This document shows, piece after piece, positions 1 to 10,071 of a stretch of DNA of 64,000 nt. The stretch covers positions 6,448,001-6,512,000 of the forward strand of contig JAWQUS010000022.1 in assembly GCA_036365455.1 (NCBI GenBank), in the 5' to 3' direction. Position 1 is the first letter of the stretch. Every line of letters starts with the position of its first letter. The position numbers were made by a program, and so were the translations under genes. The DNA comes from Macrosoma leucophasiata (lineage: Eukaryota > Arthropoda > Insecta > Lepidoptera > Hedylidae). The notes beneath the pieces were generated by a model. It had not been told where the DNA came from. It searched no databases and saw nothing but the letters and a program-made list of their open reading frames with translations.

Positions 1-50
1 CCATAAAGCAATGCAATAAATGTGAAGGAAAGATTTGACAAATCGGGCAG

Positions 51-126
51 GACTTCAGTAGCTCAATTGGAAGAGCGGCTGGACTAGATTCCCAGTAGGT
101 CGCGAGTTCGAGTCTCGCCTGAAGTC
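51..126 (+). repeat. tRNA-like head of the tRNA-SINE unit (first of a tandem pair)
   Basis: The sequence can be drawn as a cloverleaf: acceptor ACTTCAG/CTGAAGT, T8-A9, D stem GCTC/GAGC, T arm GCGAG-TTCGAGT-CTCGC. The anticodon stem has six pairs and the loop CTAGATT puts AGA in the anticodon place. A true tRNA-Ser would need a long variable arm, and U at position 37 is unusual. No encoded CCA follows, which is normal for eukaryotes. Repetition in TSD-flanked mobile units shows it is a SINE head, not a working tRNA gene. The body (TTTTTCTTTCC ... TAGTTGGTAATAGATGGCGC) links it to the next copy 309 bp away. Confidence 0.85.
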
Positions 127-359
127 AAATTTTTTCTTTCCATTTTTCTTTAAAAATAAAATATATTTCACAAGCATGTGTTAATGCGAAATAATAAAAA
201 AACAATTATTAAGGGTAAAAGCGACTTCCTTACGATATTCAATAAACTGAAAAGTCTATTATATCGGTTGCCTAACTAGCATAGTTGGTAATAGATGGCG
301 CTGCTGCTACCATAAAGCAATGCAATAGATGTGAAGGAAAGATTTGACAAATCGGGCAG

Positions 360-435
360 GGCTTCAGTAGCTCGATTGGAAGAGCGGCTGGACTAGATTC
401 CCAGTAGGTCGCGAGTTCGAGTCTCGCCTGAAGTC
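360..435 (+). repeat. tRNA-like head, second of the tandem pair
   Basis: Starts GGCTTCAGTAGCTCGATTGG, one change from the first copy in the acceptor stem. The tail ends near 470 in TTTAAAAATAAAATA. The upstream edge of the pair lies outside the window. Confidence 0.85.
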
Positions 436-469
436 AAATTTTTTCTTTCCATTTTTCTTTAAAAATAAA

Positions 470-945
470 ATATCATTAGTAACTTTTTAGTTTTAAAGTA
501 TGTTAGGGGATAAAAACTCAATTCTTTGAGGAGATTATATAAGTGTGCCGACTGTCTTGTATATTGTCTCTTGGCGAAGGTAGTTTTCACCCTTACGGGA
601 GGAGAAACGAGAATTCTTCTTCTGCTTTTATCTCTGACATGTTCATCATTAAAAGGCAGATTTTTATGCTTTTTTAGAATTATATGCAGAACATAAAGTT
701 TCCTTACAGACAGAAGATCGGCAGATTCGTAAAGACTTTCTGTAAGAAATCTAAATGATCCTTAAGCAGTGACCTCTGTGCTCTTTCAAGCTCTAGAAAT
801 TTCATTTTTGATGCACTTCCCCATAAAGGTAAACAGTATGTTAAAACTGACTGAGCTAAAGAAATATAAATTTGCCTTAAAAGACTTTGCGATGTAATGT
901 GACGCAAAGTCTTGAATGTATAAATAAGTTTTCGAATACGGTTCA
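470..945 (-). pseudogene. LINE ORF2 C-terminal fragment
   Basis: Minus-strand frames read NRIRKLIYTFKTLRHITSQ, then LAQSVLTYCLPLWGSASK, then LELERAQRSLLK. This is the thumb / C-terminal part of a Jockey/CR1-type reverse transcriptase. Past a frameshift near 770-720, residues such as SAHLYNL at the far end continue the same domain. The RKLIY motif recurs at the end of the LINE at 7.7 kb, so the two may be one family. There is no RT active site here. Confidence 0.7.
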
Positions 946-960
946 TAGTGAGCTCTGTAT

Positions 961-1264
961 GTGGTGGTGGCAGAGCTTCAGTGACGGAGCTCGCGGGCGT
1001 AGGCACCACCGCATTACTTAACATACTCGTACTTGCCGCTAAATGGTAGTGTTAAGCACTGTCGTATTCCGGTCAGGTGGTAATGTTCGGCCCTCTAATT
1101 TCCGGCACAAAGGCACAACACCTTAGGCCTCAGGAGTGGTAACTGGTAACTGCATCTGAATTTTGACCTTAGTTTTTGTGTGGGTGTCTATAGGCTGCAG
1201 TCATCATTTAACTTCAATGTGAACTGCATGCTTGTTTGCCACTTCCATTACATAAAAAAAAAAA
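961..1264 (+). repeat. Poly(A) retroposon family A
   Basis: This is the commonest repeat in the window, about 290 bp when complete. Its 5' end is CTGGTGGTAGAGCTCCAGTG. The middle reads GTTCCGGTCAGGTGGTAATG, and the 3' end GTTTGCCACTTCCATTACAT is followed by a run of A. Copies lie on both strands and are variably truncated. No tRNA-like head or ORF was seen. It could be a SINE or the 3' end of an unseen LINE. This copy abuts a LINE fragment at its left. Confidence 0.8.
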
Positions 1265-1681
1265 TATTTTATATCATCAATACAGTAATGATTATAAGCC
1301 ATTGAATTGTATCACTCGTGGTAGGTAAGTATATAGAATATACCTAACGGGTAAATTTGATTAAAAAACACACGTGATTCACCTATTTACGTAAACCGCA
1401 AACGGTCAAAAGAATCATAAATAAAAAAAAAAAACTATAAACGATAACTAATAAAAGGTATATGTGTCATAAAAATATATTATTGAAAATAACAAAGTGG
1501 AGATAAACTGGCTTCAACTTCTTTTATAGTTTATTGAACTTTATGACGAATACAAAAAGAATTACGCGGGAAAAGATTAAAAAAACCGATAAACCGGTAG
1601 ATCCTTTTTGAGCTTACAATAACAAAAACTGATTATATGTAATTTAGGTAGATATATTCGTTAAAAATCTATAGATGTCTA
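1265..1681. other. No recognised feature
   Basis: AT-rich; no repeat relative or credible exon seen. Confidence 0.5.
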
Positions 1682-1760
1682 ATCTATCTGCCGCTAAATG
1701 GTAGTGTTCAGCACTATCGTGTTCCGGTTAAATGGTAGATAATGTATGGCCCCGTAATTA
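1682..1760 (+). repeat. Family A fragment
   Basis: Only the GCCGCTAAATGGTAGTGTTC segment is present, with a diverged continuation. Confidence 0.6.
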
Positions 1761-1763
1761 TGT

Positions 1764-2370
1764 ATGCTTTTTAGCATTGTTAACGATCCATGTGCTCCTA
1801 ATTATTTAAAATCTCATTTTCAAATGCTTGGTGATTTTCATGATCACAATCTTCGTTTTGCCGAAAATCTTAAATTTCAAATTCCTTTCCACCGTACTGG
1901 CTTTTATTCAAATTCTTTTGCTGTAACAATCATTAGGCTTTGGAACGCGCTTCCCCTTGATATCAAGAAAGCTCCGAGTAAATTATCGTTTAAACAAACG
2001 CTTAAAAAATACTTTCTTACCTCTCTAAATGAATGATTTTAACTTACGCCCTCATCAATGTTCTCTTTGAATAATTCTGTTATATTAAATATACATCCAT
2101 TATGCATTTATTTATGTATGTATAAGTATATATTTAGTATTATTATTTACACGTTTATATATTATATATATATGTTATATGTATTAAATTTTAGTTATAT
2201 ACAACTGGATTACTTATAAATTAAATTAACCTTACTCCATAATGCACCTTCGACAGTTTTATTTGGCCCTAAGGTTGGCTTGTAGAGAATACCACTAGGT
2301 ATTAAGTCCGCCTAATATACATTATTTATGTGCTAAAACTTTAATAAAATAAATAATAAATAATGACTAT
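1764..2370 (+). pseudogene. 5'-truncated LINE: C-terminal ORF end and 3' UTR
   Basis: A 90-codon frame (1764-2036) ends in PFHRTGFYSNSFAVTIIRLW and NALPLDIKKAPSKLSFKQTL, the extreme C-terminus of CR1/Jockey-like LINE ORF2. The 3' UTR follows with the segment TTGGCTTGTAGAGAATACC and ends in AATAAATAATAAATAATG. Only the tail of the element was inserted. Confidence 0.75.
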
Positions 2371-2526
2371 AACAGAGACATAACAACTAAGGTCTCAGGG
2401 GTGGCAACGCATCTGCATTTTGACCTCTGGTCTCTGTGTGTGTGTGTGGGTGTCTATAGGCTGCAGTCATCACTTAACGTTAATGTGAACTGCATGTTTC
2501 TTTACCACCTTCATAACACAAAAAAT
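2371..2526 (+). repeat. Family A, 5'-truncated
   Basis: From ACAGAGACATAAC to a short A run. It includes an expanded TG run (GTGTGTGTGTGTG). Confidence 0.75.
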
Positions 2527-2601
2527 TAATACCTATCTTGGTATTTTAATAGTACCCAAGGCTGGCAAAATATTTTTTGCCTGCTACAGAATGATTTAGA
2601 G

Positions 2602-2855
2602 TTTTTTTTTATGTTATGGAAGTGGCAAACAAGCATGCATTTCACATTAATGCTAAGTGATGACTGCAGCCTATAGACACCCACATGAAGACCAAGGTCA
2701 AAATGCAGGTGCCACTCCTGAGGCCCAAGGTGTTATGCCTCTGTGCTTGTGCTGGAAATTACAGGGCCGTACATTACCACCTGACCGAAACACGATAGTG
2801 TTGAACACTACCATTTGGCGGTTGATAGATTAGGTAACGCGGTGGTGCTAATGCC
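2602..2855 (-). repeat. Family A copy
   Basis: A poly(T) start at 2602, then the complete body up to GGTAACGCGGTGGTGC. The last 5' bases are missing. Confidence 0.8.
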
Positions 2856-2880
2856 CATGGGTACCTACATGGGAACTTTA

Positions 2881-3255
2881 ATACAATAATAATAATGGCA
2901 ACCCATTATACGTCCCACTGCTGGGCACGAGTCTCTCCCTTTTTATGGGGGGAGGCGTGGAGCTTACTCCACCACGCTGCTCCAATGCGGATTGGTGGAG
3001 GTGGGTGGGTTAGTGGCCAACCCACTGTCGGATGTTTTCAAACCGCCCATAAGGCCTCCGACAAGGTTTAACGACTGCTATCCATCGATAGCAACCGGGA
3101 CCGACGGCTTAACGTGCCCTCCGAAGCACGGAAACGCGCATTTAATTTGCCACTAGCGGTCACCCATCACACTACCCGACCGCGCCCGTAGTGCTTAACC
3201 GAGCAGATCGCTTACGATCTACACCAGCCGCTGGGCCATGCGCGCTTCTTGGGGA
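2881..3255 (-). repeat. 5S rRNA-derived SINE (family B) with TSD
   Basis: Read on the minus strand, the head contains GGTTAAGCACTACGGGCGCG and GTGATGGGTGACC, close to the internal promoter region of 5S rRNA. This fits a pol III SINE of the 5S class. The 3' end CAGCAGTGGGACGTATAATG plus an ATT-repeat tail resembles the end of the RTE-type LINE at 26953-27185. TSD ATGGGAACTTTA at 2869-2880 and 3256-3267. Confidence 0.8.
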
Positions 3256-3338
3256 ATGGGAACTTTACCACCACTATAAATTATATTTTGTAATAGATTT
3301 TATATAGATTATTAAATATCATAATTCACCTTTTACTG

Positions 3339-3419
3339 CCTCAGTAGCCTAGTGGTAGCAGGCCACTACTTCTACGCTGGAGGTCCTGGGTTCGATACCC
3401 GGTTCGGGGGCTATCAGAG
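3339..3419 (+). repeat. SINE family D, tRNA-like head, interrupted
   Basis: Only the tRNA-like head (GCCTCAGTAGCCTAGTGGTA ... GGTTCGATACCCGG) is present. It continues for a few bases at 3569-3582 beyond a 149-bp inserted palindromic element. Confidence 0.75.
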
Positions 3420-3568
3420 TGCCTAGTGCGAGATTTTATCCGAATTCGATCGAATATGGAATTGAAGGAGCGTTATATATTCACCGCTAGATGACGCTCC
3501 TTCAATTCCATACAAATCTGGGTTTACTCTTACCCGAACTTATTCGCATAAAATCTCGCACTAGGCGC
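3420..3568. mobile_element. Short palindromic TIR element
   Basis: 149 bp. GCCTAGTGCGAGATTTTAT at the left is the inverse of ATAAAATCTCGCACTAGGC at the right. A second inner inverted pair is ATGGAATTGAAGGAGCG / CGCTCCTTCAATTCCAT. Flanked by TCAGAG at 3414-3419 and 3569-3574, inside a D SINE. Confidence 0.75.
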
Positions 3569-3892
3569 TCAGAGATAGATATTCATTTGTGACAGTTCGT
3601 CAAAAAAAATCGATATTCATTTGCGATAATTCGTGTCACATCACTATTCCCCCGGCCCAAACTAATGAAAGTCGATAAGAGTGTAATTTCGTTGTTATAT
3701 TAATACTAAATAACCACCAAATTGTTCTTTATGACGGACAATAGACCACATGCGAAGTTATTTTATGGCTGAACATGTTTTTATAGGAAAGAAATAATAA
3801 TTTATTGTTATACAGGGTAAATTGAAATTAGCGCATCACCTTTTGCAGGCAGTCTCTATACATCAAACGCAACAACGTTTGATCTACGACTT

Positions 3893-4754
3893 TTTAGAAT
3901 GAATAGTTTTTAGGTATCCGTAGTAAACAAGGAAGCCTTATAGTTTCGCCATGTCCGTCTGTCTGTCTGTCTGTCCGTCCGCTGTTTAGCGCAAAAACTA
4001 TTGGTAATAGAGACTTGAAAGGAGATGTTGCGAGCTCGGCTCTGGTACGTACAGTACTTGAAAAAATGGGTAAATTATAGAAGAATCCGAAAGAAAATAC
4101 AATTAATTTATTCAAGAATATATTTTAGAGTTACAACTAAATTTAATTCAAACGATTTTATCATTTTCAATATGATTATTAGTGGCATTTGTCAAAATGA
4201 TCGTCCGCCATATTCGCCATGTTGGTTTTAAGTTGCAATTCTAACAGTAACTGCAAATAATGTTTTGTAACTGCAAACAAAGCTAAATAAGTGAATATAT
4301 GCAGTAAAAAACGTTTTTATATTGATTTTGCCTGTTAATGATATTGTGTACAATACATGGCCGGAGGTCCATACATTTTTGCAACATCTCCTTTGGCATA
4401 AGTATACATCCTAATCACGCCGACAAAGTGGTGGAATAAAAACATGAAAAATAGAATAATTTAGTGTACCTCCCCTACATGTAACGCACTGATATTTTTT
4501 TTCGTTTTCTTTATAGTGTGTGTGGGGTATTGTTTGATAGATCTTTCAAAAATGTTAGCGGTGTACAAACATCATCTTTCGATTAAGTTAACTGTTCGTG
4601 ACTTATTAATTTTTAAAGTGCCAATTTTGGTTAGAGTCAAGTGTCCGCCCCAACTAAACGGTTTTTGTTAGGAATTTAAATGTAACGGCAATAGAAGCTA
4701 CATATAACGAAATTAAAAGGAAAACTATCACACCTAAGTTGTCTTTACAAGTTT
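3893..4754 (+). repeat. Repeat F, interrupted by a Spy-like element
   Basis: TAGTTTCGCCATGTCCGTCT plus GTCT run, then AGACTTGAAA | element | TTTGGCATAAGT, and onward to CTTTACAAGTTTGCGAGT. Related copies lie at 33230-34370 (inverse) and 40700-41700. Confidence 0.7.
4021..4391 (+). mobile_element. Spy-like TIR element in AAA|TTT, no TSD (copy 1)
   Basis: Ends GGAGATGTTGC (4021) and GCAACATCTCC (4391) are perfect 11-bp inverted repeats. Flanks are AAA (4018-4020) and TTT (4392-4394). The related repeat F at 40811-40816 has uninterrupted AAATTT at the same place, which demonstrates insertion without duplication. Insertion between AAA and TTT without TSD is the hallmark of Spy transposons. There is no transposase, so it is non-autonomous, and it is shorter than the other two by an internal deletion. 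Confidence 0.8.
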
Positions 4755-5392
4755 GCGAGTCCCTACGCCCAGCGTCCCAACGCCCAGCGTCCCGACGTCG
4801 AGCGTCTCGACGCCCAGCGTCCCGACGTCGACCGACTTGACGCCCAGCGACTCGACGCCCAGCGCCCCGACGTCTCACGTCTCGACGCCCAGCGTCCCGA
4901 CGCCCAGCGTCCCGACGTCTCGCGTCTCTACGCCCAGCGTTCCAACGTCGAGCGTCACGACGCCCAGCGTCCCGACGTTGAGCGTCTCGACGCCCAGCGT
5001 CCCGACGTCGAGCGTCTTGACGCCCAGCGTCTCGACGCCCAGCGTCTCGACGCCCAGCGTCTCGATGCCCAGCGTCTCGACGTCCAGCGTCTCGACGCCC
5101 AGCGTCTCGACGTCTCCCGTCTCTACGCCCAGCGTTCCAACGTCGAGCGTCATGACGCCCAGCGTCCCGACGCCCAGCGTCCCGACGCCCAGCGTCCCGA
5201 CGTTGAGCGTCTCGACGCCCAGCGTTCCGACGTCGAGCGTCTTGACGCCCAGCGTCTCGACGCCCAGCGTCCCGACGTCTCCCGTCTCTACGTCCAGCGT
5301 TCCAACGTCGAGCGTCTCGACGCCCAGTGTCCCGACGCCCAGCGTCCCGACGCCCAGCGACCCGACGTCGAGCGTCCAAACAGCTAGTATTA
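4755..5392. repeat. 15-bp minisatellite
   Basis: About 42 tandem units alternate mainly between GACGCCCAGCGTCTC and GACGTCGAGCGTCTC. Because 15 is a multiple of three, frames stay open on both strands: TPSVP/TSSVS on plus, RRDAG on minus. These are by-products, not evidence of a protein. The array sits between repeat F (ending GTTTGCGAGT) and retroposon H. Confidence 0.95.
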
Positions 5393-5394
5393 AA

Positions 5395-5680
5395 TAAAGT
5401 TGCTGGCATTTTGTTTGATATAGGCTTATTACAGTGCCCGTGTATAGTAAAATAGAATAATAGTGCGAAAGCACGTCCTTTCGGGTTGCCTCCAAAACTT
5501 CATTGTAAATGGTGCTGATAAAGTAGCCATCGCTTTACTCGAATTACTGACTGTGACTGACTGACGGACTGATTAATTGACTGACTGACTATGACTTTTA
5601 CGCTGCTTAATACGAATACGAAATATCGTTTTACTTGACACTTGCAATTTGCGTAACAGCGATGCCATAATATATAAAAA
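5395..5680 (+). repeat. Retroposon family H, 5' part missing
   Basis: From AAATAAAGTTGCTGGCATTT to ATGCCATAATATATAAAAA. The 5' part (TTTTGGCGGGAACC) is replaced by the minisatellite on the left. Confidence 0.7.
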
Positions 5681-6982
5681 GTAGACTAGGGCCGCCTAAA
5701 CTAGACCATACCCAAAAAAATACACGTATGACACGCGTAACTCTTTGAAGCATATCGTCATATTCTTTGTTAAAATGTTTTATTTATATCTCGTATATCA
5801 AATAATTATGGGTAATACCATTTTCAAAGTATTGCAATTTAATCTTGTAACGTCGTATAACAATTATACGAACACAAATAACGTAGTAGATTCACGAATC
5901 GTTATTAGTAACATTGTAAAGTTTATGACAATAATTGTTGAATTAAATATAAACACCTCATGTGTATATCAATGTACTATCTTGTGCGATTCGGTATCAC
6001 AGTACTTGATAGAAAATTCTAGAAGATTGGTTTCGAATCGTTCATACAAAATCAAAATACTAACCTACTTATATTCAAGCATTGAAACTGAGTTAGTCAG
6101 TTAATGGTACAATTCCGAAAACAACAGTCGCAGCACTACTGGTTTCCTAAAATTATCTATAAGTTTATATGAGATTACATATCGAGCTACGCGACAATGT
6201 CGCAGCATCAAGCAGTAGAAAATAGAGGAAGTGATGCTGTGGCAGCAGCACTGTTGCGGGCAGCGGAGTTCAGAATCGTACCTTAAAAGTTAACTCAAAA
6301 TACTTTGAACAGTAATTTTTATAATATGGTATTTAGATATTACTGTACTAAGTGTACAAATCCAAAAATGTCCCAGGAGGCCCAATAGGTACTTATGACG
6401 ATTGACAAAAAAAAACCAAGTCCAGGACGAGAAAGATTATACTCTTCTCATATTATTGATTGTCAACAATATGAGAAGTTACGCAACAAACAATAAAATC
6501 TCTACAGCGTGTTCTATAATTAACACAATTCTACACTAGCGCCATCTATCGGCATAAAAACAAACAAATTTGTGTACACAAATTATACAACTCAGCAATA
6601 ACAATGTTCTTTTATCAATAAAGTGTTCTTTTATCTTAAGAATATATTATGATTACTAAAAAGTAATAGGTTTATTGACCAAATATATATATAATTTTAG
6701 GTCACCTTGAAAAACATGTAAAGCGACCCCTTTGATAAACTTTCAATTATTTAGGTATTGTATTAATTATAAACAATTTAAAAAGATGTGATGATATGTA
6801 TCTTATTACTCTAGCACTATTGCATGCTATATGTATATATTAAAAAAAATATTTTTAAAAATGGATTGTATTTAAGTGCAACATTATTTAATATGTATAG
6901 ATAAAAATGTACATAACATCTAGAGGTGTATATATATGATCCTTCTATAAACGAAAGGCGGAATACTTTTGAAAAAAACTAG
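5681..6982. other. AT-rich stretch, nothing firm
   Basis: A 119-codon AT-rich frame (5745-6104) and a 29-codon frame (MSQHQAVENRGSDAV..., 6197-6286) lack recognisable motifs. Later CD36 exons were looked for here and not found. Confidence 0.45.
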
Positions 6983-7128
6983 CCCCCTTATTCATAAACG
7001 TATTTTAGCTAAAGTGTTGCTAATCTCTCCTTTGTCTTTTTCTATCCTGCACATTTGACAATGCAACTGACACAGACAAAGCATACTATAGCTAAAACGT
7101 ATCTAATGTACGTTTATGAATAAGGGGG
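6983..7128. mobile_element. Short MITE (family N)
   Basis: Ends CCCCCTTATTCATAAACGTA and TACGTTTATGAATAAGGGGG; flanks TAG on both sides. A relative lies at 52307-52452. Confidence 0.7.
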
Positions 7129-7666
7129 TAGATGTTTAATGGAGTCCTAGAGTCCTAAAATGAAACAAGAAACTGTCTGACGTGTCATATGTGGGACACC
7201 CGATTGGAACGAAGTTCCTCTTCTAATGAATCACTTTCACAATTCATTGTTTATTATTAAAAATACTAAAAAACTACTAACTTTATACAATAGCAATATA
7301 GCTCAAATTGACTCTACGTTTTAAATAAATAAATAATAAATAATAAAAAGATTTATTTCTTACCATAATATAAAGTTGGTACTTTTTTCATAGTTGATGG
7401 CAAAATACATGTTAAGATACAGAAATTACATTGGGGGAGACTGGTGCCTAAGCTAAACCGAGGTCTGTATTTCAGGACACCAGGTCTCCACCCCTTAGGT
7501 ATTTATTATTACATTTAAAATAATGTACACGTACACTGTCTAGTGGTAAGTAAATTTTGTTAGGTTTATACTAAACTATAAAGTGTGTTTGTGTGTGTGT
7601 GTGTGTGTGACTGTTTGTATTTCCATTATAAATCCACTTATGCTAATTTATATATATTTAAATATA

Positions 7667-8524
7667 TTATAAAATACATGTTATCGGAGACATTAACATT
7701 TCTAAAAAAGGTCTTAAAATGTAAATTAATTTTCGTAATCTGTTGCTGAGGACATTGGTGTGTTCTTGGAACTTTAAATTACTGTCTATGATTATACCTA
7801 AGTATTTCATATTATTCGTTTTATGAATTGAAGGGCAGGTGCACGAATTTTTATTTGGCTGTGTACAGGAATGAGCTTTTAAGGAATACGTAGCAGTTAA
7901 GGAAGTTTGGATGTCATTCTTTATAGAGAAAGTAATATATTTTGTTTTTTCAGTGTTAAGAGTAAGGTAATTGCCAAGTAGCCATTCCGTTACCACGTTA
8001 AAACCCGATTGAGCAAACTCAAAAACTTGTTGCCATGAATTGGCGTTAAATAAGAGAGCAGTATCATCTGCAAAGGTTATAATTTTCCCTTTGGGGAGAG
8101 TTAACTTGCCTAGTTCATCTATATATATGAGAAATAGAGTCGGGCCAATGACACTCCCCTGTGGTACACCGTAATTGATAGAGCCCTCGTTACTGCGAAT
8201 GTCATCAATTTTCACGCATTGAGTACGCTCATTCAGGTAACTTTCGAATAATTTCAATTGAACACCCCTAATTCCTATTTTTTCCATCTTGCGTATCAAT
8301 ATCGGAACAGAAACGGTGTCAAAGGCTTTTGCAAGATCAATAAAAATACCTATAACCTTGTTACCTAAGTCTAGATTTGTTACAACATGATTGGTTAAGA
8401 CGTGAACTGCATCGGATGTGGATTTCCCTTTTCTAAATCCATATTGTGTAGATGATAATATATTGTATTTTTTCAAGTATTTCACGAGCCTGTTATTCAT
8501 TATGCGTTCTAGTATCTTAGACAA
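7667..8524 (-). pseudogene. LINE reverse transcriptase, catalytic part
   Basis: The 285-codon open stretch holds RT motifs in order: YGFRKGKSTSDAV (about 28-40), IDLAKAFDTV with the first catalytic Asp (62-71), YGVPQGSVIGP (118-128) and FADDT (151-155). LNTEKTKYITF and NMKYLGIIID follow. It is the downstream continuation of 9143-9565, separated only by the SINE insertion. The usual C-terminus is replaced by MLMSPITCIL and a stop, so it is not intact. Confidence 0.85.
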
Positions 8525-8540
8525 AGCAGGTAGTATAGCT

Positions 8541-9142
8541 TTATTTTAAAGAAAAATGGAAAGAAAAATTTGACTTCAGGCGAGACTCGAACTCGCGGCC
8601 TACTGGGAGTCTAGTCCAGCCGCTCTTCCAATTGAGCTACTGAAGTCCTGCCCGATTTTGTCAAATCTTTCCTTCACATTTATTGCATTGCTTTATGGTA
8701 GCAGAAGCGCCATCTATTGCCAACTATGCTAGTTAGGCAACCGATATAATAGACTTTGCAGTTTATTGAATATCGTAAAGAAATCGCTTTTACCCTTAAT
8801 AATTGTTTTATATTATTTCGCATTAACACATGCTTGTGAAATATATTTTATTTTAAAGAAAAATGGAAAGAAAAATTTGACTTCAGGCGAGACTCGAACT
8901 CGCGGCCTACTGGGAATCTAGCCCAGCCGCTCTTCCAATTGAGCTACTGAAGTCCTGCCCGATTTTGTCAAATCTTTCCTTCACATTTATTGCATTGCTT
9001 TATGGTAGCAGCAGCGCCATCTATTGCCAACTATTATATATATATTATATATAATAGTTGGCAATAGACGGATAGATATTATTATTATATATATAATATA
9101 TTTCACAAGCATGTGTTAATTGCGATATAATATAAAACAAAT
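8541..9142 (-). repeat. tRNA-SINE tandem dimer inserted in a LINE
   Basis: Two units with tRNA-like heads at 8879-8954 and 8572-8647 (period 307) are flanked by the 13-bp TSD AGGTAGTATAGCT at 8528-8540 and 9143-9155. The TSD shows that the dimer moved as one piece. Removing the insert and one TSD restores an open LINE reading across the site. One copy has a fully paired anticodon stem (CTGGG/CCCAG). The unit edge near 9020-9090 carries a TATATA palindrome. Confidence 0.9.
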
Positions 9143-9565
9143 AGGTAGTATAGCTATTGGTCTATAATTGTCAACCCGGCTTCTGTCTCCATTTTTAAAG
9201 ATTGGGTGGATGACCGATTTCTTAAATACTTTAGGAAACTGACCAGATGAGAGAGCCAAATTACAGATATGAGTAAGTGGTGGTGCAATTTTGTGTACGT
9301 GCTTTTTTAGCAGGTTACTTGATAATCCATCCCATCCCACTGCGCAGTCATTACGTAGGTTCATGATCAAATCTGTAACCTCTCCCTCGTCAGTCGGAAA
9401 CAGTGCCATTGAGTGAGAAATATTGTTATGAAGTCTATCCGCAAAATCGAAATTATTAGTAAGACGCTTATTTTTTATCTTCTCTGCAAGATTTTTTCCT
9501 ATACTCGCAAAAAATTCATTGACCTGATCAGCTGATTCTTGTGGATTTTCCGCAATATTCAACAA
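9143..9565 (-). pseudogene. LINE reverse transcriptase, N-terminal part
   Basis: Reads VNEFFASIGKNLAEKI, then DEGEVTDLIMNLRNDCAVGW, DGLSSNLLKKH, HPIFKNGDRSRVDNYRPIAI. This is the linker and RT motifs 0-1 typical of Jockey/CR1 LINEs. It ends at the 13-bp TSD of the SINE dimer; the original frame continued into 8527 and downward. Confidence 0.85.
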
Positions 9566-10071
9566 ATGTGATGCATTGTCTTTCTTTGTATTTCTGGATG
9601 TAATTTTATTTATAGCTGCCCATAGTTGCTTTGGATTATTACGAGTGCCACTTATTTTTTTTTTTCAAACTCTTTCTTAATTTTTTTTCAGTAATTTGTT
9701 GCAAAAGTTTCTGTATCTAATGAATTATACATTTAAAATTTCATCGTGTGGTGATTTTTTATGAAGATAGTCTCTGTGTCGAATACACCGTAGCAAGCCT
9801 GGAGTAAGCCAAGGTTTTATAATGTTTTTCCGATTCGGTACTTTATCTTTAACTTAACTTTTTAGTCAAAAAACGTTTGTATGGGAAAAAGCAATGGGCT
9901 GTTTTTAGGGTTTTTCCGGAAATTACTCGATTTTTTGTCGCCCTAAATACCATCCTTGAAATTCAACGAACTTTAAAAAAGAATTGGCCAAATTCGTCCA
10001 GGCGTTGTTGATTTATGCGCTTACCAACACATTTTGCGATTCATTTTTTTATTATAGAAGATATTAGATAT

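Larger units (their letters stand above)
7320..9990 (-). mobile_element. Non-LTR retrotransposon (Jockey/CR1 type), broken
   Basis: The element is read on the minus strand. The region near 9990-9570 (fragments such as KPWLTPGLLRCIRHRD) links to the RT N-terminal part at 9565-9143. A tRNA-SINE dimer (8541-9142) interrupts it, RT follows at 8524-7667, and a 3' UTR ends in a TAAATAAATAATAAATAA-type tail at about 7320. The endonuclease domain was not seen, so the copy is 5'-truncated. Frameshifts lie upstream of 9565, and the C-terminal thumb after LRKLIYIL is missing. Confidence 0.8.

Noticed and set aside
51..435. Functional tRNA genes (here and at about 8.6, 8.9, 14.6, 14.9, 39.0, 39.4 and 56.2 kb)
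   Set aside because: They are heads of mobile repeats with TSDs, have a six-pair anticodon stem, U37, and an AGA anticodon without the long arm of tRNA-Ser.
3339..3411. A tRNA gene with boxes A and B
   Set aside because: The same head occurs as part of SINE D in many places with TSDs.
4755..5392. CRISPR array
   Set aside because: No spacers; units are contiguous 15-mers in a eukaryotic setting.
4654..5495. Three long overlapping frames of 206-251 codons on both strands
   Set aside because: They are produced by the 15-bp minisatellite, whose length is a multiple of three; no domain and both strands equally open.
5745..6104. 119-codon ORF
   Set aside because: AT-rich, low complexity, no motif or membrane pattern, no splice context.
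6197..6286. 29-codon ORF (MSQHQAVENRGSDAV...)
   Set aside because: Looks protein-like but is too short and has no relative that I can recognise.
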